Below are positions 37,452 through 48,375 of a stretch of DNA of 64,000 nt, piece by piece (the first letter of the stretch is position 1; each line of letters begins with the position of its first letter). Under the pieces are notes generated by a model, which worked only from the letters and a program-made list of their open reading frames with translations, was not told the DNA's origin and ran no database searches. The DNA is from Antilocapra americana (lineage: Eukaryota > Chordata > Mammalia > Artiodactyla > Antilocapridae), in the NCBI GenBank assembly GCA_007570785.1, contig ML664183.1, positions 16,871,412 through 16,935,411 of the forward strand. Direction: 5' to 3'. A program made the position numbers and the translations under genes.

Positions 37452-37555
37452 GCAGCACCTACTTCACAGGGTTGTTATGGGAATTAGGTGAGGATATATA
37501 CATATATTACCTAGAACAAGTCTGGCACGTAGTAAACACTATATAAGTGATCACT

Positions 37556-40191
37556 GCTAGCTGTTTTTTTTTGAGTGCAGATTCTATATATTACTTGGTT
37601 GTATTCTCCTTGTTGCTACCTCTGACGCCTTGCCTGTTATTTGAGATATGGTAAACTTTATAATCAATGATGCCAAATAAATGCCAAATGAATGATGAAT
37701 TACTATCAACAACTGCAAAATGAGAGATGATAAGAAAATAAGGATTCCCCCGGTCTTTCAGGATATCCCCAATAAGTAGTCATTTTATGCCTTTTATTGC
37801 TATAATGTTACATCATACCAATGCTTCGGTTAAGAGTTTAAATAAGCTGCATTTGCCTGTGAGTCACTCTAAAGTGCAGTAATGAAATGGTCCAGTCACA
37901 CTGACCTGACACATTCTTAAGTCACGTGTTCAACATTATGACATAAGCAAGAATACATACAATCTCCTTTTCCTCCCATTCAAAATTCTCTGTGGGGACC
38001 AGGTTCAGGAGATGTCACCTTCTCCATGGACTAGAATAGCTTCCTGAAAAATGTCTTCTACGCAGACAGGCCCAGTTGAACTATACGAAGAGCAAAGTCA
38101 CACGGGCTGCTCAAGAATCAGCCTCATTTGACAGTTGTCAGAAGGTACAGTATACCTCTAGTCTCTCTAGTTTAAGCCCCGTCAACTTCTAACTACACCT
38201 CAGTCTTTGGTTCAGTATAGCTAGTCCCACACCCCACTGGAGTTTCTTGCAGGTTAAAAGACAGTTCTTTATACAAAGGTATAAATCTCTGTATTTTTCA
38301 CAATGCCTAGCATAGTGTTTTTTATGTATCAGACATTCAGTTAAGTATTTATAAACTCAGTGACTAAAAAACTGCACATGGTTTCAAATATATACTTAAA
38401 CATACAAATATATATCAGCTGGATAGAACATAATCCTCAGATAATAATATTATCCATATATTTTGTTACCATGTCACGTTATATAAACCTTTCTTTCTAT
38501 ACTTTGGTGTGGAACATTATCAGCTAAGACCTTAATCACTATCTCCATTTTGTTTCCAAAAGGGAACATCAACAGAGCAGATGTCAGACTTAGTCAATAA
38601 TCTGTGCCCTGAAGGAGAGAAAAAAAGGTATCTGAGGCCTTTTTAATCATAAAACAAACATAGTAATGTACCTTTGCCTCAGTTACAGCATAAAAATAAC
38701 CAAATTCCCCAGAATGTGGACTCCTAATTTTATTCAAGAAGCTAACTTTTCTTTTAACCAAGTTTTGACAAAATTAAATATTGTCTAACATTTCTCTTTT
38801 AAAATAAATTATTTATTTATTTTTGGCTTCGCTGGGTCTTTGTTGCTGCACGTGGGCTTTTTCGAGTTGGGGCTTACTCTCTAGTTGTGGCGTGCAGGCT
38901 TCCCATTGTAGTGGCTTCTCCTGTTGCAGAGCACTAGCTCTAGGTGCACGGAATTCAGTAGTTGTGGTGCATGGGCTTAGCTGCCCCACAGCATGTGGGG
39001 CAATCTTCCCGGACCAAAGATCGAACCTGTGTTCCCTGCATTGGCACGCAGGTTCCTAACCACTGGACCACCAGGGAAGTCTTAACAATTGTTTTATTTG
39101 TCTCTAAAATGGAAGTGGCCAAATCACTGAGATTTGATTTCACAAATTATCCTTATTAACTCTGGATTCTTTAATAAAACTGTAGTGTAGAAAAGGAAAA
39201 CTACAATATTATTATTCTAGAATAATTAATAACCTTTTTAATTCCAAGTAATCCAAACAGAGTTAAGCCATGTCTTCTAGCCAACAGTGGCACAACTAAA
39301 GCACAACCATGGGGGGAAGGATAATATGGGAAGGTAGGTGAGGCATAGGAATGAAATAAGAGTACAAGGAAAAAATGGGGGATGAAGGTAGATAAAGAAA
39401 GGAAAGGCCCGCCATTCAAGGATCAGCTGCTTCTTTAAACCCTGTTCTACTAAGTAACCAAGTTCACAGACGGAAAAAAATTATGACGAAGGGGAAAAGA
39501 AAAGGGAACAGATGAGATGGAAAAGATTAGGAGGGGACTAAAAGAAAAGAAAGAAGTCCATCTGGTGAGGAGCAATGGAGCATAACATTAAATTGCCTTA
39601 GGTACCAAAGCTCACTGATCTATTCTAGAGTCTTCAGCCCATTTGAGACAATAGCTTAGTTCTAGCCTAGTTCCTCTCCAATTATGTGGCCTTGTTTTTC
39701 TTTTTTATGGGTAAGAATTATTAGTGATTTATTTTATTTTCTTACATGAATTTATTTAAATCTAGTATATGTAAAAGATAAGCAAATTTCCTTTATCTTC
39801 CTTCTACTCAGTTACATATATTTATTCAGCATTACTCTGATTTCTCAAATTTTCCTATGCTGTAAGTGAAAGAAACGAACTTTGGGCTTTGAAGTAAGCT
39901 TCTCAAAGACCTAAAAATTGGCCCAAACAGGACCTAGGTCACTTAACCTTGAGGTTATTTACAGTGAAACATTAAGCAAATTTAATCAAGCAGTATATTA
40001 AACCAAAACACAGATATATCAACATTATCAAAATATATATATTTGTAGTATGTTATAACTAAACAATAAAAACGGATCTTTAAAGCTATCAGTCTAGTGT
40101 TGGGAAAAGCCCTCTAGTTCTGGCTTAAAGAGCAGGAAAAGCATCTGCTAATGCTCAGAAAGATTAGGAGAAATCTGCCATTTTTTGTTTT
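37556..40191. other. Intergenic DNA with one CHR SINE
   Basis: Apart from the CHR element at 38806-39081, no gene or repeat is recognised here. The frames 38823-39059 and 38962-39159 are SINE shadows. Confidence 0.55.
38806..39081 (-). mobile_element. CHR-type SINE
   Basis: Antisense: TTATTTATTTATTTTTGGCT then GGGTCTTTGTTGCTGCACG, AGTTGGGGCTTACTCTC, GGCTTAGCTGCCCCACAGC, AATCTTCCCGGACCAAAGAT and TAACCACTGGACCACCAGGG at the tRNA-like head. Confidence 0.85.
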
Positions 40192-40572
40192 TGTCTCTGG
40201 TGATGCTTTCGAACTGTGGTGTTGGAGAAGACTCTTGAGAGTCCATGGACAACAAGGAGATCAAACCAGTCAATCCTAAAGGAAATCAACCCTGAATATT
40301 CATTGGAAGGATTGATGCTGAAGCTGAAGTTCCAATACTGTGGCCACCTGATGGGAAGAGCCAACTCACTGGAAAAGACCCTGATGCTGGGAAAGATTGA
40401 GGGCAAGAGGAGAAGGGGACAACAGAGGATGAGATGGTTGGATGGCATCACTTACTCAATGGACATGGGTTTCAGCAAATTCTGGGAGGAAAGTGAAGGA
40501 CAGGAAGACTGGCGTGCTGCAGTCCACTGGGTCTCAAAGAGTTGGATACAACTTAGCAGCTGAACAACAACT
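40192..40572 (+). mobile_element. BovB (RTE) LINE 3' portion
   Basis: The frame 40216-40563 encodes the end of BovB ORF2 ([62 protein letters not shown]) followed by the 3' end with GTGCTGCAGTCCACTGGG. The copy is 5'-truncated, and its tail lacks a clear (CTGAA)n run. Confidence 0.9.
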
Positions 40573-41245
40573 CTCTCTAGTGCCCTAGGGCCCGGGAAAT
40601 TCTGCCAGCCTAGCAGTGGCAATGACTGCAATGGGCACCAAAATCTCAGAGAGGAACTGTCCTCTATGAAGAAACTGTGGTCTCAGGAGAATGGGCAGAA
40701 TGCCAGTTGCTTTTTTCCCCCCTCTGTCCATCTACTGACGGCCCCGGACATGGCACAGTTCCAGAGAGTAGGCAGCAGAGCAAGATCATTGAATCACTAG
40801 CTTTCTGGCTGCAGGGCTAAATGAGGAGGTCTAGGAAACCAGAAAGCACCAGACATCATGGAGAGGGAGAAGCTCAGGAAAGTAAGTGAAGGCGATTGTA
40901 AACACCTAGGCTCACTTTCAAGCTGCAGGTAGATCTGATCTTAAACAGCATACCAAAGACTCTGAGATTAAACTAAAGGATCTACCACTACACATGGCCC
41001 AAAATGATTACTAGGTGTGACACACATAGGAGACAGATCCTAGCAGTACTGCAAATATTTTGAAAACAAAATTGACATTGAAACTGCAACCTGTAAACGT
41101 TTGGTTGAAATTTGTGGCCTGAACACAACCTGCTCTATTGCCTGCTAAAACAAAAAAGTATCAACATTCTCCACAGGATTTAAACAAAACTCACGACTCT
41201 TATAATATTTTAAATGTGTAGGATACAATTAAAAATTATTCATGG

Positions 41246-41520
41246 GACTTCCCTGCTGGTACAGCAGTTAAGAATCCACCTGCCAATGCAGGGACACAGG
41301 TTCGATCACTGCTCCAGGAGGATTCCACATGCCAAAAGGCAACTAAGCCCATGTACCCATAGCTACTGAAGCCCATGATCTAGAGCCTGCAGACCACAAC
41401 AAGAGCTGTCACTGCAGTGAGATGCCTGCGCGCCACAACTAGAGAGTAGCCTCTACTCACCACAACTAGAGAAAGCCCCATGCACAGCAATGACCCAGTG
41501 CAGCCAAAAATAATTTGATT
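41246..41520 (+). mobile_element. CHR-type SINE
   Basis: GGGACTTCCCTGCTGGTACA, CAGGGACACAGGTTCGATCA, ACTGAAGCCCATGATCTAGA, GCGCGCCACAACTAGAG-like blocks and ATGACCCAGTGCAGCCAAAA. It is flanked by similar ATTATTCA sequences on both sides (about 41235-41244 and 41540-41547). Confidence 0.8.
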
Positions 41521-41821
41521 AATAGATTAATTTAAAAGATTATTCAGCATACAACCAACCAGGAAAATCTAAACTCACATGGGGAAAGACAATTCAGGGG
41601 CCAGCAGTTAGATAATACAGATGCTGAAATCAGCTAACGAAGGCTTCAATGCAGTTATTATTACAGCATACTAGGAAGTAAGAGAAAACACTCCTGAAAG
41701 GAATGCAAAGAAGTAGAAGATATGAAGAACTAAACTAACATTTCAGAACTGAAAAATTTTTAGGAAAATTTGATGTTCCCTTTGGGAAACAAAATGGAAT
41801 AATTTTAATTTAATAAATAAA

Positions 41822-42185
41822 AACTTCCTTGGTTGCCCAGTGGTTGGGAATTTGCCTTGCAATGTGGGGAGCATGGGTTTGATACTAGGTCGGAAAATTA
41901 GGATCCCATATGCTGCAGAGCAACGAAGCCTGTGTGCCAGGTGGCAATTGGATCTCTGGTTCCTCTTGTCTTTTCTAAACCTAGCTTGTACATCTGGAAG
42001 TTCTAAGTTCACATTCTGCTAAAGGCTAGCTTGAAGGATTTTGAGCATAACCTACCAGTAAGCGAAATGAGCAGAACTGTATGGTAGAGTCCATGCGCCA
42101 CAGTGAAAGATCCCACATGATACAGCAAAGATCTCCTGTGTCACAACTAAGACCCAATGCAGCCATACAACTAAATAAATACAAA
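41822..42185 (+). mobile_element. CHR-type SINE split by antisense BovB
   Basis: The head (AAACTTCCTTGGTTGCCCAG, CAATGTGGGGAGCATGGG) stops at about 41940 after GAAGCCTGTGTGCCAG. The SINE resumes near 42089 with CCATGCGCCACAGTGAAAG and ends CTAAGACCCAATGCAGCC with an AAATAAATACAAA tail. Confidence 0.7.
41941..42088 (-). mobile_element. BovB internal fragment inserted in CHR SINE
   Basis: Antisense match to an internal BovB stretch: CTGGTTCCTCTTGTCTTTTC, CCTAGCTTGTACATCTGGAA, GGCTAGCTTGAAGGATTTTG, then GCGAAATGAGCAGAACTG. It is not the 3' end, so this is an unusual internal fragment. Confidence 0.6.
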
Positions 42186-42853
42186 TTTTAAAATACAATA
42201 AGTAAAATAAAGAAGCCACTGAATGGGTTCAATGACAGAATGGAAATGACACAGCAAAGAGTCAGTGAATTTCAAGATAACAACAGAAATTATTCAATTT
42301 GAACAAAGAAAAAACACAGGGTAGGAAAAAGAACGAACAGCACCTCAAAGATGAGCAGGACAAAACCAAAAGATCTAGTATTTGCCACTGGAGGTCAGAA
42401 GAAGAGGAGAAAAAATACAATGCAGTAAAAAAATATTTGATAAACATTACTGAGAAGTTCCCAAGTTTGGTGAAAAATATAAACTTACAGATTCAAGAAA
42501 GCTCAGTGAACCCTAGACAGGATAAATCCCAAAAAACTCATGCCCAAATACATCATAATCAAACCGATGAAAATTGAAAACAGAAAAAATAATCTTGAAA
42601 GCAGCGAGAAAAAACTGACACATTACTTATAGGGGTACAACAATTTAAATGACTGCAAAATTCTTATCAGGAATTGTGAAGGGTAGAATTAAGTGGGACA
42701 ACTTGAGGTGCTAGGGAAATAAAAACAACAACCCTGTCAACATGGAATTTCTAAATCCAGCAAAGATTTCTTCATGAATGAAGTTCAAATAAATATAGTC
42801 TCAGAGAAGGAAAACAAAGATAATTCATTGCCAGAAGATTTGCTTTAAAGAAT

Positions 42854-42915
42854 AAGTAAAGGAGTATCTTTAGGTAGAAGGGAAAGAATACCAGAAGGAA
42901 ACCTGGAACATGAAG
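42854..42915 (+). repeat. 62-bp direct repeat, left copy
   Basis: It starts AAGTAAAGGAGTATC and ends GGAACATGAAG. The partner is at 43559-43620. About 59 of 62 bases are identical, and the pair brackets a BovB insertion. Confidence 0.92.
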
Positions 42916-43558
42916 TTCGGTTCAGTTCAGTTCAGTCACTCAGTCTTGTCTGACTCTTTGTGACCCCATGAACCGCAACACACCAGGCCTCCCTGTCCAT
43001 CACCAACTCCTGGAGTCCACCCAAACCCATGTCCATCGAGTCGATGATGCCAACCAGCCATCTCATCCTCTGTCATCTCCTTCTCCTCCTGCCCTCAATC
43101 TTTCCCAGCATCAGGGTCTTTTCCAATGAGTCTGCTCTTCGCATCAGGTAGCCAAAGTATTGGAGTGTCAGCTTCAACATCAGTCCTCCCAATGAACATT
43201 CAGGATTGACCTCCTTAGGATGGACTGGTTGGATCTCCTTGCAGTCCAAGGGACTCTCAAGAGTCTTCTCCAACAGCTCAGTTCAAAAGTATCAGTTCTT
43301 CAGCACTCAGCCTTCTTTATAGTCCAACTCTCACATCCATACATGACCACTGGAAAAACCATAGCTTGACTAGACAGACCTTTGTTGGCAAAGCAATGTC
43401 TCTGCTTTTTAATATGCTGTCTAGTTTGGTCATAACTCTCCTTCCAAGGAGTAAGCGTCCTCTAATTTCATGGCTGCAATCACCATCTGTAGTGATTTTG
43501 GAACCCAGAAAAATAAAGTCAGCCACTGTTTCCACTGTTTCCCCATCTATCAGCCATG
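42916..43558 (-). mobile_element. 5'-truncated BovB LINE within the 62-bp direct repeats
   Basis: It begins on the plus strand with a (TTCAG)n run (the BovB 3' tail in antisense) and ends at CATCTATCAGCCATG. The minus-strand frame 43535-43317 encodes the ORF2 C-terminus (METVADFIFLGSKITTDGDC, RLLLGRRVMTKLDSILKSRD). Other frames hold EKTLESPLDCKEIQPVHPKE and LMLGKIEGRRRRR. Internal frameshifts show it is dead. Confidence 0.92.
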
Positions 43559-43620
43559 AAGTAAAGGAGTATCTTTAGGTAGAAGGGAAAGTATGCCAGA
43601 AGGAAACTTGGAACATGAAG
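43559..43620 (+). repeat. 62-bp direct repeat, right copy
   Basis: The right partner of 42854-42915, differing at about three positions. The BovB 5' truncation point and the target share a short GAAGT microhomology at the junction. Confidence 0.92.
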
Positions 43621-43852
43621 AAGAGAAATGGTAAATATCTAGGTAAATATAATAGACTGTTTTCGAGTTCCAATGTATGTTTTCAATGTATGCAAATGAA
43701 ATCTACAAGATAACTATAACATAAAGAAGGGAGTGTAAAGGTATCCAAATGATGCAGACTTCTACATCCACTTAGAATGCTAAAATATATTGATTCTAAG
43801 GAAATTGTGAATAATAAACATTTATATTTTAATAAAGACATATTGCCAAATC

Positions 43853-44085
43853 AGGCTTCCCAAGTAGCACTATGGTAAAGAACCTGCCTGCCAATGCAGG
43901 TAAACATAAAGAGTCGTGGATCCCTGGGTCGGGAAGAGCCCTTGAACAGGGCATGGCAACCCACTCCAGTATTCTCGCCTGAAAAATTCCATAGACAGAG
44001 GAGCCTGGTGGGCTACAGTCCATGGGGTTGCAAAGAGTCAGATACAACTGAAGCAACTTAGCATGCATGCATGCACGCATAGAAA
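43853..44085 (+). mobile_element. Bov-tA SINE
   Basis: AGGCTTCCCAAGTAGCACTA, CTGCCTGCCAATGCAGG, TCCCTGGGTCGGGAAGAGCC, CCACTCCAGTATTCTCGCC and GTTGCAAAGAGTCAGATACA, ending in a small GCAT repeat (GCATGCATGCATGCACGCAT). Confidence 0.85.
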
Positions 44086-44231
44086 ACTACAACAGATAAA
44101 ACTGAACACAGCTGACCCTTAACCAATTCAAGTTTGAACCACACAGGTCGAATAACTCACAGAATTTTTTTTTTACAGTAGTAAATACTACTATAGTATG
44201 TTCAGACCATGTACTATACAGTACATTATCA

Positions 44232-44962
44232 TAATGAGGTACCTTTTAGAATACCTCAAATTTTAAATATTGATAATAACAAGTTCTGGTGAGGATGAAA
44301 AACAAATGAAATGCTCGTACATTCTCCTGGAAATGCAAAATGGTATAGTGATTGGGGAAAACAGTTTGGCAGTCTCTCATAAAGTTTAAAAATACTCTTA
44401 AACATATGAGTCTCTCATAAAAACAATGACCTAGCAAGCCCACTACTGGGTATTTACGTTAAGGAAATAAAAACTCTTGTTCACACAAGAACCTACACAC
44501 AAATGTTTATATCAGGTCTATTCACAATTACCAAAAACTGGAAACAACTCAAATATCCTTCAACAAATGAGTGGACAAGCTGCAGTACATCTCTATAATG
44601 GAATACTACTCAGCAATGAAAATGAATAAACCATCGACATATGCAACATCTCAGATGAATCTCAAAGGCATGCTAAGTAAGGAAGTCAGTCTCAAAAAGT
44701 TACATACTGTATGACTGAATTTACATATAACATTCTCAAAAAGAAAAAAACTAATAGTGATTGAGACTAGATCCATGGCTGCCAAGGGTTGAGGAGGTAA
44801 CTACAAAGGGGTAATACAGTGGAGTTTCTTGGGATAATGGAACTGTTACATATCTTGATTTTGGCAGTGGTTATATGAATATATTGCATTAAATTAAAAA
44901 ACTGTACACTCATGCAAGTATGTACACATAATCAACTTTATGTTAATTTAAAAATAAAACTT
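44232..44962 (+). mobile_element. Old L1 3' end
   Basis: Degraded L1 ORF2-end and 3'UTR-like sequence: CCTAGCAAGCCCACTACTGG, AACAACTCAAATATCC, GGAATACTACTCAGCAATGA, GGCTGCCAAGGGTTGAGGA, and an A-rich end near 44945-44962. It is more diverged than the ruminant L1 copies on the left. Confidence 0.75.
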
Positions 44963-45334
44963 TACCATGATGTATTGCTGTCTTAATATCTGAAAACAAT
45001 ATTCAGCAGAATAAGTATATAAAAGACCAAAATTCAGAGGCATTCATCAATTCCCTCTTTATTATACAGCTAAAATATAAAATCAATCATTGGAAGCATA
45101 GTCTGAATTAGAATGAATGAGGCTAGATACTGTTTCCAGTCAATGTCTTGTATTCTCATAAATCAAATGCATACCACACAAAAGTATACTCTAATAGTGC
45201 TTTTATAAAGTAGGTTGTAAATCCAGCAGTATTTTTCTTGCTTTTAAGGAGTCTGAACAATCCATGTAATAGAATTTTTCTAAATTTTGACAAATTTGGG
45301 AACAGGGCATTTGTATGAACACAGGCTTTGGAAC

Positions 45335-45560
45335 TAGACAACTGATTCAAATTCTAGCTCTTACTAGCTAGAATTCAGATTCAAATTCTGCTACTTACTA
45401 GCTATTCGACCTGGATAAGATGCTTAATCTTTCTGTGCCTCAATTTCCTTTTCTGAAGATAATACTACTTAATGCATAGGGTTATTAGTTGAGAATTAAA
45501 TAATTTAATATGTGTCAAGCACTTATAGCAGTGCTTGACACATATTAAATATCATTTTGG
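45335..45560 (-). mobile_element. MIR SINE (contains a long hairpin)
   Basis: MIR-like sequence (CTAGCTCTTACTAGCTAGAA, TTAATCTTTCTGTGCCTCAA, ATAGGGTTATTAGTTGAG) ending in a near-perfect inverted repeat at 45503-45550, derived from the MIR end. Ends are approximate. Flanking 44963-45334 and 45561-46129 show nothing I can name. Confidence 0.65.
45503..45550. repeat. Perfect 21-bp inverted repeat with 6-nt loop
   Basis: Arms 45503-45523 and 45530-45550 are exact reverse complements (TGTGTCAAGCACT / AGTGCTTGACACA at the centre), with loop TATAGC. The hairpin lies at the end of a MIR. No expression evidence. Confidence 0.92.
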
Positions 45561-46129
45561 TGTTTGTTCAATAAAGAGCACTATGTTCTTTTGCACTTAT
45601 GGCTACGTGACCTTACAGGTATGCCACATTACGTATGATTAAATACTCAGATTCTATTTGTATTTCTCAAATGGAATTTTGTCAATTTGTGAATATGATA
45701 AAGATTTAATTGTAAGTTTCTGGACTTGAGTCTCTCCCTCAAAACTCTGACAGGTACAGCATGCAGGACTCAAGCTATGGCTACAGCTCTATCTAGTGTA
45801 AAGACAAACATACTTTAATCAACAGATATTAAAAGAACAGGTTTCAGGAAAAAAGAAGCTAGTTTGATCCTAAATTGTGTTGACAAACCTCTAGTGTCCA
45901 CACTGTCACACCTTTCTTAAAGCATATATTCCATTCTAGATCACACACTTAGTTGATTTACAGGGTTAATCTGTTCAGCCCTACAGGCAAGATTGAGAAC
46001 CAGAGATAAAAATTCTAGGGGAAAAGATTTAGGCTCAGCAAAAGGAAGGACTAACTCTGAAGGGTAACTAAGAGATGAGCTACCTGAACAATCAGTGAAT
46101 TCCTCGTCACTGGGAACACAAGCTTAATG

Positions 46130-46350
46130 ACATTTATGTTCACAACCACCACAGTCATTTACAAAATGCTTATTATGTCTGTCTTTTACATATATTATCT
46201 TCAATCCTTTCACTAACTCTATCATGTAGTCACTATTCCCATTTTATAGGTGAGGAAACTAAGGCTCAAAGATGTTAAGTATACTATCCCAAACACACAG
46301 CTAAGTTGCAAAGCTGTGATTTGATCCAGGTCCTCTGATTCCAGAGCATA
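46130..46350 (+). mobile_element. MIR SINE
   Basis: MIR core: TTTACATATATTATCTTCAA, TCACTATTCCCATTTTATAG, GTGAGGAAACTAAGGCTCAA, GATGTTAAGTATACTATCCC, TTGATCCAGGTCCTCTGATT. Ancient and non-coding. Confidence 0.75.
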
Positions 46351-48163
46351 CAAGTCTTTCTACAGTTCACACTGTCTTTGGTTGAAGATGCAATGACTTT
46401 AATAACCCTTTTGATCCTGAAAGAGTGTGATTCCTTGAAATTCTTTCTAGATGATATAACTAGATCTTCCTAACTATTTCTATAACACTGTCTTCATCAA
46501 GGTAAATGATATGTCTTACCTGTGTGAATTCTGGTTTGTTATCTGTTAGAGAGAAGTGTTCCAGATTAACATAACTCCCAGTGTGTCAACAGACAACAAA
46601 ATTAACAATAAATTGGACTATGCAGAACAAGTGTAGAGTTACTTACTCCTGAATTCACTTCCTAGAGGATGAGATTTTAAAAAAAGAAAAAAAAGAGGTA
46701 AAATGTTTTTTTTCTCTTAATAAAACTACAAATAAATACATAAGTAAAGGTAAATCTGTGTATTCCTTTTTGGCTAGCTCTCAAAAACATTATTCATGAG
46801 GATCTATGTGAGTGTTTCCAGTATTTGTTATGGTAATCTCTCACCAACTGGAGGTGGTGATGATTATATTCCAGAGAAGTGCTATGTAGATAAAACCTTG
46901 ATTGGTGAGTCCAATGGTAGGGAATTTTCAAGAGGATAAAACAACAAAATTGGTTATAAAAGCAGAAAAGAATCTTTTTCCTTAGTTGTTCATGTGCTAA
47001 TATTCTGAAAGCCATGATCTTCCATGGAAGACAGAGTTTATGTTAACCACACTTCTTTTTTTAAAGTTCTTGATATAGCCTTTATTAATATTCAACACTT
47101 CCCTGTATTTGCTTTTCCCACTGGTATCATTTTTGCAAGCTTGGCAACATTCTTAGTAACCATCTGGTCTTTCCAGAAAAGAAGGGCATGGTTTTTCTAG
47201 GCCTGGCCTCCTCCTGTTATTCTCCACTCATTATATACAGAGGGGATGGAGAATGGCAGGCTTCCTCTCTCTTTGCCATCTGACTTTAAGATTGTGGTAG
47301 GAATGGAGATGAGGGTAGGGATAACTGTAATTAAGTTCTTTGGTTTCAAGGAACTAAATTCAACCATACATACATATACAAAGATCACAGATTATAAAAT
47401 TTAGGCATACAAAGAGAAAACCACATTGTGACAAAACTATGAGTGGCAAAATGGTAACAGACAAGGGATTACTACACAAGGTCTTCTTAGACAGTTCTCT
47501 CATATAGGTCAGAATGAACAAATCATGGAATTATGAAGCTTGTAGAACTACTTCAATTTCAGAGGAGGAAACCCAGAAAGGCTACCTAACATGAGACAGG
47601 TCACAGAGCTGTCATTTAGACATAATAATTTCAAATAACTTAGAATTTCCTAAGTACTGCCCTCAATAATCTACCTTTTACATGCTTCAAACTATTTTGC
47701 AGAGGCTGTCTGTTCTTCACCTATCTGACACTCTGTACTTGGAAACACTTTATTGTGTTGGGCACAGAAACAGATTTTGGGGATGACTATTAAAAAGGAG
47801 TATCATAGATCCTCACCTTCCGAGGGAATAAGGAGGAAATGGTGTGCCTCTGCAGAGGTTTTTTTTAGTTGTCTTCTGTTCTTTAGTTGTCTTCTGTTCT
47901 TGGCCTATGAATGTGAGTTCATGTCCTAGAAATCCTTGTGATGCTCTCAACGGAAGACATATGATTATTTACTCCCCTGCCGCCAATCCCTCCCACCCAG
48001 AATAATCATTGTATTTCATAGGTTTTTAACCAGTCATTTAAACTGTTTTTATGTTTACTTCCAAGAGTCCCAAGGAAGTGGTCAGGGAAGGCTCCTTGAA
48101 TACTAGCTTGTGAGGACAACACAATAATAAAGTATGGCAAGCCTATTTATCTAGTGTAAGTAG
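46351..48163. other. Unique intergenic DNA
   Basis: No gene seen. A degraded MIR core is possible near 47565-47620. The minus-strand frames 46794-47015 and 47197-47388 have no recognised similarity. Confidence 0.55.
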
Positions 48164-48375
48164 GATTTCCAGGTGGCACTAGTGGTAAAGAACCGGCCTG
48201 CAAAACAGGAGATGGGTTCAATCCCTGGGTCAGTAAGATCATCTGGAGGATCACATGCCAATCCACTCCAGTATTCTTGCCTAAACAATCTCATGGACAG
48301 AAGAGCCTGGCAGGCTACAGTCCATAGGGTTGCAAAGAGTCAGACACAACTGAGGCAACTTAGCACACACGCAGT
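48164..48375 (+). mobile_element. Bov-tA SINE
   Basis: AGGATTTCCAGGTGGCACTA, CAATCCCTGGGTCAGTAAGA, CCAATCCACTCCAGTATTCT, ATAGGGTTGCAAAGAGTCAG then CAACTTAGCACACACGC. No clear target-site duplication. The following 48376-49929 shows no gene. Confidence 0.85.

Larger units (their letters stand above)
36719..37555 (+). mobile_element. MIR SINE interrupted by a CHR SINE
   Basis: MIR left part (GAGCCAGACTGTCTGCTCTC, CATTTGTAAAATGGGAATAA, TACCTACCTCA) ends at about 36876. The right part resumes at about 37452 (CACCTACTTCACAGGGTTGT then CTGGCACGTAGTAAACACTA). ACCTACCTCA / ACCTACTTCA flanks the intervening CHR SINE as an imperfect target-site duplication. Confidence 0.8.
40573..43852 (+). mobile_element. 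Ancient L1-derived region broken by SINE and BovB insertions
   Basis: Between the inserted elements, segments such as 41521-41800, 42235-42853 and 43621-43850 resemble old mammalian L1 (5' and ORF1-end) sequence: GTCAGAAGAAGAGGAGAAAA, GAGAAGTTCCCAAGTTTGG, CCCAAATACATCATAATCAA, TTGAAAGCAGCGAGAAAA. They are heavily degraded. Extent and subfamily are uncertain. Confidence 0.5.
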
